This document shows, piece by piece, positions 6,406-16,400 of a stretch of DNA of 18,232 bases (positions are counted from its first letter, which is position 1; each line of letters starts with the position of its first letter). The position numbers and the translations under genes are program-made. Under the pieces are notes generated by a model. The model did not search any database and had not been told where the DNA came from. It saw only the letters and a program-made list of their open reading frames with translations. Where the stretch lies: positions 1 through 18,232 of the forward strand of contig DATLEK010000073.1 in assembly GCA_035525365.1 (NCBI GenBank), written 5' to 3'. The DNA is from GCA-2861595 sp035525365 (GTDB lineage Bacteria > Actinomycetota > Acidimicrobiia > Acidimicrobiales > GCA-2861595).

Positions 6406-6514
6406 CGCCTACGCCGCCAGCCGCCGTGGCGCCCAGCAGGCCACACATGGTCTTGAGGTGGCCCTCGGGCGTGACCGTGGGATGGAGAGCAGTGGCCCAG
6501 AGCTGTCGCCCTAG
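6391..6514 (+). pseudogene. Out-of-frame C-terminal tail of the relaxase
   Basis: Just before the stop at 6403, the frame one base forward continues as RPFDDAYAASRRGAQQ and LEVALGRDRGME, to a TAG at 6512-6514. Its codons keep the GC-rich third positions and the charged helical composition of the relaxase C-terminus, and it joins naturally after DREPLGPA. One extra base near 6389-6392 would explain it. The match to the family is by composition and style only, so this is less certain than the first frameshift. Confidence 0.45.
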
Positions 6515-6607
6515 GTATCGCGCGCCCGGCCTTGAACTCCGTGGCCGTGGCTCAGAAGCTGTTGGCGCGCCTGCAACCGGTCAAAATGCCCATTTGCACT
6601 GCGAATC

Positions 6608-6632
6608 CGGTCTTAAGACCGCCAGATTTTCT
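6608..6632 (+). terminator. Probable terminator after the relaxase gene
   Basis: CGGTCTTAAGACCG (6608-6621) is a perfect 14-bp palindrome that folds as a 5-bp stem with a TTAA loop. It is followed by a T-rich run (GATTTTCTT, 6625-6633). It lies about 100 bases past the relaxase tail and ahead of the next promoter block. The stem is short, so a regulatory palindrome is also possible. Confidence 0.45.
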
Positions 6633-6638
6633 TCAATG

Positions 6639-6683
6639 TCCCCCATTTTGGGGGATGTTTCTCAGGACCGGCTGCCGTACCCT
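6639..6683 (+). promoter_or_regulatory. Shared hairpin plus promoter-like block, copy 1 (upstream of the LuxR regulator)
   Basis: TCCCCCA-ttt-TGGGGGA (6639-6655) is an inverted repeat. It is followed by TGTTT and then GGCTGCCGTACC (6670-6681). The same arrangement, at the same spacing, recurs at 10359-10406 before the giant surface-protein gene. The TGTTT to CGTAC distance of about 15 bases resembles ECF-type promoters, but this is only a resemblance. The hairpin arms could be an operator for the LuxR protein encoded just downstream. The gene starts at 6766, leaving a leader of roughly 80 bases. Confidence 0.5.
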
Positions 6684-6765
6684 CATCGGTAGCTGATCAC
6701 ACGCTGTCCAGGTGTGGAGCGGAATGGGAGCACGGTGTTGAACCTTTCTCGGGAAGCGGGAGCGA

Positions 6766-8919
6766 GTGACTAGGCGGGCCCCGCTCGCCTTGGCCCTAGT
6801 GGACTCTTCCTCGCTAAGGGACGCCGGTGACTCGGGGAACGACTCAGATCGAAGCCCTCATGCACCGCCCCCCGGGCTCTTTGTTGGCCGGGATGCCGAA
6901 CTGCAGGAGGTGCTGGATCTCCTGCGGGAGGCTCGGCTCGTCACCATCACCGGGGCTCCCGGCGTGGGGAAGAGCGCATTTGCTCGTCATGTGGTTGGTT
7001 CGGCGCCCCACTCCATCTTCTGGCTGAATCTCGCCTCGATTGCCGACCCAGAAGATGTACCGCCGCTGATCCCTTGGGCCCTTGGTGCGGGCGGCGCACT
7101 CGCCTACCCCGCTATTCATGCCGTTCGAAGGCCCCCGCAGGATGACTTCGCACTCTTGGTGCTCGACAACTGTGAGCACCTGATCTCTGTGGTATCGCCT
7201 CTTGTCGAAGCCGTTCTCGATCGGCACCTCAATCTTCGCATCCTCATCACCAGCCGGGAGCCACTGCGGATCGAGGCCGAGACCGTGTTGCGGCTACCGC
7301 CACTTTCGCTGCCCCGACCGGGTTGCGCCGGCGTGCCCGATGCATTTGTCGAATCCGACGCCGTCCGGCTCTTCTGCCAGCGAGCCGCTGCCGTCGAACG
7401 AGGATTCATACCCACAGCCGACAACGTCGCAGCCATTGTCGAGATCTGCAACCGCCTCGACGGGCTGCCACTCGCCATCGACCTGGCCGCTCGGCGGGTG
7501 GAGGCATTATCACCGGCCGACATCGCCGCGTACCTCCGGTCCAGCTTCGAGCTGCTCAACAATGCCACCTCTGCTGCGCTCCCGCGCCATGCCAGCCTCC
7601 GAGCGAACCTGAACTGGAGCTATCACCTGCTGGAGGCGCAGGAGCAGGTTCTATGGCGCCGGCTTTCGGTGTTCGCCGGAGGCTTCACCCTCGACGCGGC
7701 CCAGATCGTCGCCATCGGTGACCATCTTGGCTCCGATGAGGTGGTCTGGCTCCTCGCCCGCTTGGTGTCCAAATCCCTGGTGGTGGCCGACACATCCAGG
7801 CCCCGGACGCGCTACCGACTGTTGGAGACCGTCCGCCACTTCGCCCATGAGAAGCTCGAGGCGGCGGACGAGTCGGACGCCGTGGCGGCCCGCCACGCCG
7901 ACTGGTGCCTCGCCTCGGCTGATGACCCTGCGGTGCTCGGCGGCTCTGAGCCGCCCGAGGAGCGGCAGGAGCCCGACCGTGAGAATTTGGCTGCCGCCCT
8001 GGAGTGGAGCTTGGCCACCGACAGAGCCGAGACGGCGTTGCTACTGGCGATGAGCCACGCCGTGATGTGTCGCAGAGACGGCGTCTACGCCTCGGGGAGA
8101 GATGGCCTTGAACGGGCGTTGTCGTTGCCCACACCTGTGTCGCCGACACTGCGTGCCGAGGTGCTTATCGAAGCGTGGTCGTTGACGCACGATTTGAGCG
8201 CCGGTGACCTTCCCGGCTCCCGCGCCCGGCTGGAAGAGGCGCTGCATCTCGCTCGTAACGGTGGTGACACCAGGGCCGAGGCCCGCTCGCTTCATCACCT
8301 GGGCAGGCTGGCGCGCTCCGAAGGCGACGAGCAAGAGGCCGTCGCTCACCAGCTCGACGCATTCTTCCTCCAGACCGCGACTGGTGACCGTGAGGGGCTG
8401 GCTGACACCTTGGAGGCGCTCGCCGGCTTGGCCATCTCCAGCCGGCATGTCGCCCACTCGGCCCGCCTGTTCGGAGCGGCCACGGCCCTACGAGCCGAGA
8501 CCGGATGTGTCCGGACGCTCTCCGGACAGGCCGCCTACGAAGCGGACCTCGAGCTGGCCCGCCAAAGGCTGGGCACAGGTCCGTTCGAGGCCGGGTGGCA
8601 GGTTGGGTTGACGTCCCCGGAGGTGACCGCTGACTATGCCGCCAAGTTCAAGAGACCGGGCGAACCTGTCATGGAGCCAGGGGACAGGCTGACCCCCGCC
8701 GAGAGCAAAGTCCGAGACCTCGTTGCCGAAGGGATGACCAACGCCGAAGTCGCTGAGCACCTCTTCGTCTCAGTGAGGACGGTTGAGTCGCACCTGAGAA
8801 GCGTCTTCCTGAAGCTCGGCATCAACTCCCGGCGCGACCTGGTGACCCGATCTGCCATGGGCCCCGCTGCTTCGGGTCGCGAGGAGCGTCATCCGGAATG
8901 CACGAGGTGGACGCCTTGA
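6766..8919 (+). CDS. Large ATPase/LuxR-type transcriptional regulator
   Basis: This 717-aa protein begins with a STAND/NB-ARC-type ATPase module: Walker A GAPGVGKS (residues 63-70), Walker B LLVLDNCEH (131-139), and the sensor-like LITSREPL. It is followed by GLPLAIDLAARR, winged-helix and helical-repeat regions (about 300-620). A C-terminal LuxR HTH starts at residue 642 (LTPAESKVRDLVAEGMTNAEVAEHLFVSVRTVESHLRSV ... KLGINSRRDLV). This order and length are usual for actinobacterial ATPase-LuxR regulators, which switch on target genes after an ATP-dependent change. GTG 6766 follows GGGAGCG. The protein is intact and stands at the head of the cargo block. Because its upstream block matches the one before the giant surface-protein gene, it may control both itself and that gene; this is inference. 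Confidence 0.9.
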   Translation: MTRRAPLALALVDSSSLRDAGDSGNDSDRSPHAPPPGLFVGRDAELQEVLDLLREARLVTITGAPGVGKSAFARHVVGSAPHSIFWLNLASIADPEDVPPLIPWALGAGGALAYPAIHAVRRPPQDDFALLVLDNCEHLISVVSPLVEAVLDRHLNLRILITSREPLRIEAETVLRLPPLSLPRPGCAGVPDAFVESDAVRLFCQRAAAVERGFIPTADNVAAIVEICNRLDGLPLAIDLAARRVEALSPADIAAYLRSSFELLNNATSAALPRHASLRANLNWSYHLLEAQEQVLWRRLSVFAGGFTLDAAQIVAIGDHLGSDEVVWLLARLVSKSLVVADTSRPRTRYRLLETVRHFAHEKLEAADESDAVAARHADWCLASADDPAVLGGSEPPEERQEPDRENLAAALEWSLATDRAETALLLAMSHAVMCRRDGVYASGRDGLERALSLPTPVSPTLRAEVLIEAWSLTHDLSAGDLPGSRARLEEALHLARNGGDTRAEARSLHHLGRLARSEGDEQEAVAHQLDAFFLQTATGDREGLADTLEALAGLAISSRHVAHSARLFGAATALRAETGCVRTLSGQAAYEADLELARQRLGTGPFEAGWQVGLTSPEVTADYAAKFKRPGEPVMEPGDRLTPAESKVRDLVAEGMTNAEVAEHLFVSVRTVESHLRSVFLKLGINSRRDLVTRSAMGPAASGREERHPECTRWTP

Positions 8920-9035
8920 TAGCTCAGGGGCCGACCAACCCCGATACTGCCGAGGTTGTTCGTCGCCGTGCGCAGGGTCGAATCCCACCTGGCCCGATCG
9001 TCGAGAAGCTGGGCGTTCGCTCCCGCGTCAACTTG
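8901..9035 (+). pseudogene. Decayed second LuxR DNA-binding domain
   Basis: Immediately after the regulator, three frames spell a second LuxR HTH. The first is EVDALIAQGPTNPDTAE (from 8904), the second RLFVAVRRVESHLARS (from about 8953), and the third VEKLGVRSRVNL (to about 9035). They align to the intact domain just upstream (DLVAEGMTNAEVAE, HLFVSVRTVESHLRS, LKLGINSRRDLV) in the same order and spacing, with a frame change at each join. It starts inside the last codons of the intact gene. It is a remnant of a duplicated or replaced LuxR C-terminus and encodes no working protein. Confidence 0.72.
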
Positions 9036-9311
9036 TGCGGAACCGAACGACGGTATGAGTAGAGGTCGTTTCCAGCAGTTTGACCAGCGACTTTTTGAGC
9101 TGCGTTCGGTAGATGCACCGATCACTTACGTAGACGGCGGGGGCAAAAAGATCAGTACCTCGTACCGTTGTCTTTGCGACAAGCTTCTGTCAGTATCGAC
9201 AACAGCGCTGGGGAGCTTGGACATATCGCCTAGGCGACTTGACGCAGCCATGGGCAGCAAGTTGGGGGCTCAGCTCCTCAACGCCTGCCCCTACCGGAAA
9301 GGAACCCGAAG
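9036..9311 (+). other. Intergenic leader of the secreted-protein gene
   Basis: No open frame of convincing coding character is present here, and the base composition is less GC-rich than in the flanking genes. A perfect 12-bp palindrome, TCGCCTAGGCGA (9226-9237), lies 74 bases before the start of the next gene and is a possible operator. GTACC occurs at 9155-9159 and 9162-9166 after a run of G (9139-9143), faintly like the shared promoter block but at different spacing, so I do not count it as a third copy. Confidence 0.4.
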
Positions 9312-10184
9312 ATGAGTGTTCTGCAACGATTGAGCGGCGTCGGTTTGGCCATCACTATGACGGCAGGAGGTCTGGCCGCCATGGCCTCACCTGCCTCAGC
9401 CAATCATACGGCACCGTATGACAATGGCACCGGTGGCTTTACTGCTACGGCCGCCGCAACGTTCGTCCCACCGGCGGGCGAGCCTGCCGGCTCTGCTTAC
9501 CCTTGCTCCCTTTACACGGCCTACGAGACCACTTTGCGTTTCGCGAATGGCGCAGTGGCTAATATTCACAGCAATCCGGGGGTGTCCTGGGCGGAGGGGC
9601 CGTACGGAACGTATGGTAAATACACGCCGACGACGAGCGGCCTCCAGACCGGCCCCCCAGACGCTCCGGTATGCCCAGATGTTCCAAACCCCAATGCGCC
9701 ACCCGCCACCACTGCCATAAGCGGGTTTTCCGGCCTACTCACCGTAGGAACCTCGGTTTGTCAGCTGGGGAATCCAGCTGACGCGACCAGCACCGCCGGC
9801 ACCTATCGCCGAGGGAAACTCGGAACTGGATTCGAGGAGTTGAACGTCAACTTCGTCCTCCCCGTGACCCCTCTAGCTGGCAGCCTCGGCTGTCCGGCGT
9901 CCCCTGTCACGATCCGTACCACCGTTGCACACGTGAAGCTCGGACCGACGGCGTTGGCGACCGTTGCCGACGGGCCCGGACCGCTGTTTTCCCTCCTGTT
10001 CAGCCTTCCGATCGTTGGACCGATCCTCGAGGGCATCGTCGGTACGCCATATTCGCTCCTTGTCCAGCCTCTCTACGATGCCTTTGTGGGTGGACAGGAG
10101 TACATCGCGGTCTGTTCGACTTTGATCGCTCCGTCATCTTGCTCCTATTCACCATATGAACATCCTCTGACCACCACGCCGTGA
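9312..10184 (+). CDS. Secreted protein of unknown function with six cysteines
   Basis: This 290-aa protein has a standard Sec signal peptide: Arg6, a hydrophobic stretch at about residues 10-24, and an AxA site giving cleavage after Ala30 (ASPASA|NHT). The mature part is rich in Gly, Pro, Thr and Ala and contains six cysteines (65, 121, 150, 194, 268, 277), which could form three disulfides outside the cell. A hydrophobic stretch near residues 223-252 (PLFSLLFSLPIVGPILEGIVG) could be a buried strand pair or a membrane contact. I recognise no family. The start ATG at 9312 has AAAGGAA upstream. A strong hairpin terminator follows, so it is a single-gene unit between the regulator and the giant surface protein. 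Its codons are less GC-biased than those of the mobilization genes, suggesting a different origin. It may be a surface-layer or extracellular partner of the giant protein, but that rests only on location. Confidence 0.8.
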   Translation: MSVLQRLSGVGLAITMTAGGLAAMASPASANHTAPYDNGTGGFTATAAATFVPPAGEPAGSAYPCSLYTAYETTLRFANGAVANIHSNPGVSWAEGPYGTYGKYTPTTSGLQTGPPDAPVCPDVPNPNAPPATTAISGFSGLLTVGTSVCQLGNPADATSTAGTYRRGKLGTGFEELNVNFVLPVTPLAGSLGCPASPVTIRTTVAHVKLGPTALATVADGPGPLFSLLFSLPIVGPILEGIVGTPYSLLVQPLYDAFVGGQEYIAVCSTLIAPSSCSYSPYEHPLTTTP

Positions 10185-10225
10185 ATTCCCGTATCTGAGG
10201 GATCTGAGGTTGTTTCCAAGCCGGA

Positions 10226-10255
10226 ATGGCCTGGCGGGCTTGCCCGCCAGGCCAT
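10226..10255 (+). terminator. Strong hairpin terminator after the secreted-protein gene
   Basis: ATGGCCTGGCGGGC and GCCCGCCAGGCCAT form a perfect 14-bp inverted repeat around TT (a 4-base loop in practice). It starts 41 bases after the stop at 10184. The following CTGCTTCTTCT is pyrimidine-rich but not a pure T-run. It separates the secreted-protein gene from the next promoter block. Confidence 0.75.
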
Positions 10256-10358
10256 CTGCTTCTTCTCGAATGCTGGGATTGTGCCATTCGGGAAAGTGGC
10301 GCCCGCGAAGCCCGCTCGTCCCTCGGGGTGCAGACATGCACAAGAACAAAGTTTACCG

Positions 10359-10410
10359 AAACATCCCCCATTCTGGGGGATGTTTTCTCGCATTGGCTTC
10401 TGTACCATCG
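10359..10410 (+). promoter_or_regulatory. Shared hairpin plus promoter-like block, copy 2 (upstream of the giant gene)
   Basis: AAACATCCCCCA-ttc-TGGGGGATGTTT is a perfect 12-bp inverted repeat (10359-10385). After it, GGCTTCTGTACC lies at the same distance from the G-run as in the block at 6639-6683, and an ATC follows. Both copies read GGGGGATGTTT, then nine variable bases, then GGCTnCnGTACC. This supports a common promoter or operator for the regulator gene and the giant surface-protein gene. It also argues that the giant gene starts downstream of here and not at the upstream in-frame ATG at 10281. Confidence 0.55.
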
Positions 10411-10460
10411 CGAATAAGCAAATGAGCAGCGACTATGGATTCTCGAGGCGGTGTTTTCCG

Positions 10461-13400
10461 ATGGGGTGTCGGCATAGAATTCCTCGTCGGGCGCTGATGA
10501 GGCCAATGGCCTCTGGAGCGACTGCCTCGCCACAGGGGCAGCGAGAACCGGCCTTTTTGGGTCAAACCGCCGTGTTGTGGCTGGTTCTTCTTCTGGTGCT
10601 ACCGGCGCTGGTCTTGATGGAGCCGGCGAAGTCGGTTACGCCCGACCGACTGATCGCCTTCGGTGGGAACGGTCAGGGACAGCTCGGCGACGGTACTACC
10701 ACCAACCGAACGGCGCCTGTAGCGGTCGATGGGCTCGATGGAGTCACCGCGCTCGCCGCTGGCAGGGACTACAGCTTGGCCATCAGTACCGGTGGGATCG
10801 TGCACGGCTGGGGAGTGAACATATCGGGGCAGCTGGGCGATGGCACGACTGACAGTAGAACAACTCCGGCGCCAGTCTCGGGCCTATCGGGAGTCACGGC
10901 GATTGCCGCTCCACTCGTGGGTAGCCACAGCTTGGCTCTGCGTGATGACGGCACGGTGTGGGCCTGGGGATCCAACCTCTCAGGACAGTTGGGTGACGGA
11001 ACGACTCTGAGTCGAAACATGCCCATCCAAGTGCCCGGCCTGGCAGACATTGTGGCGGTGGCCGCAGGTGCGAGTTATACTGGGTTTAGCAACCCTGCTC
11101 ACAGCGTAGCGCTCGCCAGCAACGGCACTGTGTACACGTGGGGCGCCAGCGGAGACGGCAAGAGCGGGGCCGCCAGCCGGGTCCCGCACCCCGTGATGCT
11201 GCCCGCGGGGAGCGCCAAGGCTATCGCGGTGGCCGCCGGGGGTAGAAGCTCATACGCTGGAGGCCACACCCTTGTCCTGACGGCGGACGGGAAGATATAT
11301 GCCTGGGGAGATAACACGTCCGGGCAACTGGGGTCCCCGACGACCACGCCAGCAAACTCGAATGTACCAGTCCAGGTACAGGGACTCGACGGCAAGGTGG
11401 CCAAAGCCATAGCTGCCGGCGGCGCACACAGCATGGCTCTCCTCGATGACGGCACACTCTGGGTGTGGGGAAGTAACGACGAGGGCCAACTGGGTACCGG
11501 GCTCGCTGACGGCGCCAGCACGCCCCCGGTGTCGTTGATGGCAATCCCGGTCCCTGGGGTGAAGAATGTGACGAAGGTAGCGGGGGGCCTCACGCACACG
11601 CTCGCCGTGGCCGACGACTCCGCCGGGGCGCCCGGAGCCCTATGGGCATGGGGGGCCGGCACGACCACATACTCGGGGCAGACGGGTTGCCACCCTGACA
11701 GCGCCGGACAGCCAGCGTGTGCCGGTTCTTCTATCCCCGCTCGTGTCATTAACTCCGCTGACCCGACCGGGTTCGTCGTCGGCGTGACCGTGATTGGCGC
11801 CGGGGGGAATCACAGCCTTGTTGTCACTACCGACCAGACCACCTCGACCAGCACGAGCACAACCACGACTACGACGCTCCCCAACTCGGGCCCAAGAGCC
11901 GCGGTGTTTGGTTTCGGCCGGAATGCTGCGGGTGCGCTTGGCGACGGCACTCTTGTCGACAGGTCGGTCCCGACGGAAGCGCTAGGCGTCCTCGTTGCGA
12001 CTGAGGTGTCCGCAGGTTCTGAGCATAGCCTTGCACTTCGGTCGGACGGTACCGTGTGGGCCTGGGGTATCAACGCTAACGGCCAGCTGGGCGACGGGGA
12101 GCCGGTGTCGGGCTCCACGCCCCCGGACCCGCGACCGGCGCCGGTGAAAGGCCTGAGCGGCCGCTTCACGGCCGTGGCCGCCGGTGGTGGTTCCAGCATG
12201 GCACTTCGCGACGACGGGAGTCTTTGGGCCTGGGGAAGCAGGACGGGAGATGGAACCCCCATTGATCGTTCGGTGCCTGTGCGGGTGGCCAACCCAGCCG
12301 ATCCCTCAGGCTTCCTTACCGGCGTCACCGCCATCGCCGCCGGCAACGACCACAGCCTGGCGGTCACCAGCGCCGGGCAGGTCTACGCCTGGGGCTCCAA
12401 CAACGTCGGCGAACTCGGAACCGGCACCGTCCAAACGTTGGGTGCGCCGCCTCCCGCCCTTGTTGTGTTCCCATCAGGTTCCCCGAAGGCGGTCGAAGTA
12501 GCAGCAGGTGGCGGCGCGACTGCCGGCCGTGGGTTCAGCCTGGCACTGATGGATGACGGCAGCGTGTACGCCTGGGGGGGCAACACCTACGGCCAGCTGG
12601 GCACTCCAAACAGCGCAGTATCGCCGCGGCCGACGCCGGTGCCAAGCCTTGCGAGCATGAAGGCCACGGCGGTGGCTGCCGGTGGTGGCCACAGCCTCGC
12701 CCTAATGGAAAGTGGGGTGGTCTATGCATGGGGCGACAACACCTACGGCCAGCTGGGCGTGGGTCCTTCGGGCATACCGGTCCCCGCCCCCCCCGGCTCG
12801 TTCCTGGCGCTCGAAGTAGTCGGCATGGACGATGCGGCGGAAGTCTCTGCCGGTACATATCACAGCCTCGCCCTTCGCCAGGACACCACGGTATGGGCGT
12901 GGGGCGCAACGTCGCCCGGTGGCAGCGGCGGCATCTACTATGGACAGACTGGCTCCAGTCCCTCCACCTTCCCCGTCGCCGTGAACCGAGCTGACGGCAC
13001 TGCGCTTGACGAGGCAAGCTCGATTGACGCTGGCTACCTCCACAGCCTGGTCTTGGTCGAGACCACGGCATCCCCACCACCCCCGCCTCGAACTTCGCCG
13101 TGCCTTGTTCCGTCGGCATCACCCCCTAGCGGCGAAGTCACTCCGACTTCGACACCGCCGGCTTCGACGGGTTCAACCTCAACGACCACCACAACCGCTG
13201 CGCCTAATGCTGCGCCTAAGGCACCAGGCCCGACCGGCCCGGCGGTGGCACAGGACAATCCGTGGGTGGAGCACCGCCAGTCCCCTCCCGGCTTTACACC
13301 GGCCGGTCGGGAGCATTCAGCGATGGCCTACCTGCCCACCGAGGGACAGGTCGTGCTGTTCGGCGGAGCCACGGATAGCGGGAACACCCCCCTGGGCGAC

Positions 13401-16400
13401 ACCTGGGTGTGGAACGGGGCTGCCTCGACATGGGAAGAAGTCATCCCGCCGCCTGCGGCGGCCGGCCAGGCGCCAACGAGCCCAACGGCGCGGGCCGGAG
13501 CAGTGCTCGCCTATCACGAGGAAACAGGCGAACTCGTGTTGTTCGGCGGGATCGCCAACGGGGGGCTTTTCAACGACACCTGGACCTGGAATGGACAGAG
13601 ATGGGCCGAGCAGCGGCCCAGGACCATTCCCGTAGCCCGCCAGGGCGCGACCATGGCCGAGCATCCGCCAACGAGGTCACTGGTGCTATTCGGGGGTACC
13701 GCCGGCGCTCCTAATCCGACCTCGACCGAACCGGACCCGGATCTGTTGTGCGATACCTGGACGTGGGACGGTAGTGACTGGACCCAGCGGCAGCCATCGG
13801 CCACGCCTCCGCCCCGACGTTCTGCATCGATGGCCTACCACGCCGGTAAGTCCCACGTCTTGCTGTTCGGGGGCTTAAACCGCACCCGGGACGCCATGAA
13901 CGACACATGGACCTGGGACGGCTCGAATTGGGCGCCCCGCGCCTCAGCCCAATTCCCCAGACGCAGCTCGCCTTCCATGGCCTCACTTCCTGAAACCGGA
14001 GTAGTCGTGCTCCTTGCTGGGGGCGACACCTGGACCTGGGGCGGGACGGAGTGGTCGTTGCGGTCCCCGCCGACATCGCCGCCGCCTGAGGTTCGGAAGC
14101 AAGCCATGGCCTACGACGGGCTCGCCCGCCGGGTTGTGCGCAGCCCCGTGGAAAGCAGCGCCACACAGAACACCCCGGCTGCGCCTCTCGACGGCAGCAC
14201 TTGGACCTGGGACGGCCTCACCAATACCGATGGCGTCGATACTGCCGTGAGGATCGCCGTGACTCTCGATCCCGCCACCATCTACGGTGACGGCTCCTCG
14301 ACATCCAAGGTCACAGCTCGGATGACAGTCGGTCATCGGCCTTGGGCGGGTGACAACGTGACCTTCACCACCGACGGTGATGTCACCATCGATTATCCGT
14401 CGAAGGACCACGGGGACGGCACCTACACCACGACTCTTCATGCCTCGCGTACCGTGGGCCAGGAGACCATCGCCGCCCGCAGCTCTGCGTTATTCGCTGG
14501 CACTCCCGACGGATCGGGTGAGGGCTACGCGGTCTTGACCGAGGTCGAGCCACCGCGGGGCGACGGCCGCTGCCCACCGGTGCAGGAGTACGACGGTCCG
14601 ACCGGCCAATGGACTGACCTGGATGAGAGCTTCGGGTGCGGCGGAGTGGTCCGCGACACCAACAGTCAGGGCGCAATTGGGGTGAAACTTCTTCCCGACG
14701 GCAAGCTTTTCGTTGTCGGGTTCGGCTCACTTTCCCGCTTCCTCCCCGACGGTCGACCTGACCCGACCTTCAACCCTTGCGGCGCCGCTCCAGCGCCGGA
14801 CACACCATGTGGGGGATCGGTTGGGTTATCGATCAAAGGGCCCTACAACATCAGCTTCGCCTGGCAGCATGTCGACGGAGCGGACAAGATTCTGATCCTT
14901 AGTTCAGGGGATGGTTCCGAAGCGTTCATACAACGCTTCAACCAGGACGGCTCGCCGGACCGAGCGTTCGGCACCGGTGGAGATGGGATAGTCAAAACTC
15001 GCTTCTTCGAGGATGTGGCCGTCCAGCACATCGGCGGCGAGGACAAGATCATTGTCGTAGGCACTCACCGAGCCGACGGCATCGGAGACAATCTCGCAAC
15101 GAGAATCGGGTTGACTCGCCACCACGCCGATGGCCGCGTGGACACCAGTTTCGGCCAAGCGGGGGTTGCGGCCCACGACGTTGGAGCTGGGCAATGGAGC
15201 GAGGCTCAGGAGGTAGTTGTCCAACGCGACGGAAAGATCGTGGTGGCCGGAAACGTGGTGGGTCTCGGCGCCTACGGGTTTGCCGCTGCTCGCTATACCG
15301 CCGAGAAAGGTGACCTGGACCCAACCTTCAACCCCTGTATGCAGTCTTCACAGCCCCCATGTGGAGGGATCGCGACGAGTGGCGACGATAACCAAGCGGG
15401 GGCTCCGACCGATGCCACGATCGCCATCGACCGCGATGGCAAGATCCTGATCGTCGGATCGGGGGCCAACAGCGTCGATGGCAGCATCGGTTTTGCCATG
15501 GCACGCTTTAACGTCGGGGTTCCAGGTCGGCCCGATGGAAGTCTGGACGCCACATTCAATCCATGCGGGCAGGGGGCCAAGCAGCCCTGTGGTGGAAAGC
15601 AGATGGGACCCACCCATTTTCCAGGGTGGACCCCGCGCGGCGTCGCCAACTACGGCCCCGAGGATGCCGGGTGGAACCCGAAGGTGACCATCTCTCCGGT
15701 TGACGGGCGCATTGCTCTGGCCGGTCACGGACCGTACGGGTACAGCGACCTACTCGTCGCCCGCTACAGCACAGATGGAGTTTTTGAGAACTGCGGAACA
15801 CCCGGGTTTGCCCGCAGGCGTGTCGGCATCTGGGCAGTAGCCACCGCCACAGCGATCCAGCCAGACGGGAAGATCGTGGTGGTCGGCGGCTATACGGAGG
15901 GTGGGGGTGTGGGTGGCCTGACTCTTGTTCGTTACGCGGGCGGCGACGGTAGCCCCTGCGACGGGCTTCGGGTTGCCGACGCCGCCCCGGTCACCGAACC
16001 AGCCCGGGGCAGCTTCCCGGCCACCTTCACCGTCACCTTGAACGACCCGCCCGTGGCCACGCTCCCTGGCAACCCCCCGCCCCCGTTCCCCGCCGCCTCG
16101 GTCCCGGTGCAGGTCGACTACAGCACCGTCGAGGGAACGGCCAAGGAGGGCAGCGACTACACCGCCACCTCGGGAACCTTGGTGTTCGCGCCCGGTGAGA
16201 AGACCCAGACCATCAGCGTTCCGGTCCTGGCCGACGACGACGCCGAGGGCGCCGAGCACTTCACCGTCGAATTGTCCAATGCCGAGGGCGCCACCGTGTC
16301 AAGAGCACAGGGACTCGCCACCATCGAGGACTCCACCCTGGTTGGCGTCTCGCTGCCCATCATCTCGGTGGGCGACGCCCCCGGCGTTGTCGAGCCGCCC

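Noticed and set aside
8917..8990. tRNA-like look: TAGCTCAGGGG followed by GGGTCGAATCCC
   Set aside because: The T-loop is one base short, the distance between the two arms is too long for a normal tRNA, and no acceptor stem pairs. The LuxR HTH remnant (LIAQGPTN, RVESHLARS) explains the same bases better.
9139..9166. Third copy of the shared promoter block before the secreted-protein gene
   Set aside because: A G-run and GTACC are present but the spacing differs, the hairpin arms are missing and GGCT is absent.
10281..10460. Earlier start of the giant protein at ATG 10281
   Set aside because: The first 47-60 codons from there would read through the hairpin and promoter-like block shared with the region before 6766, and give no signal peptide or domain.
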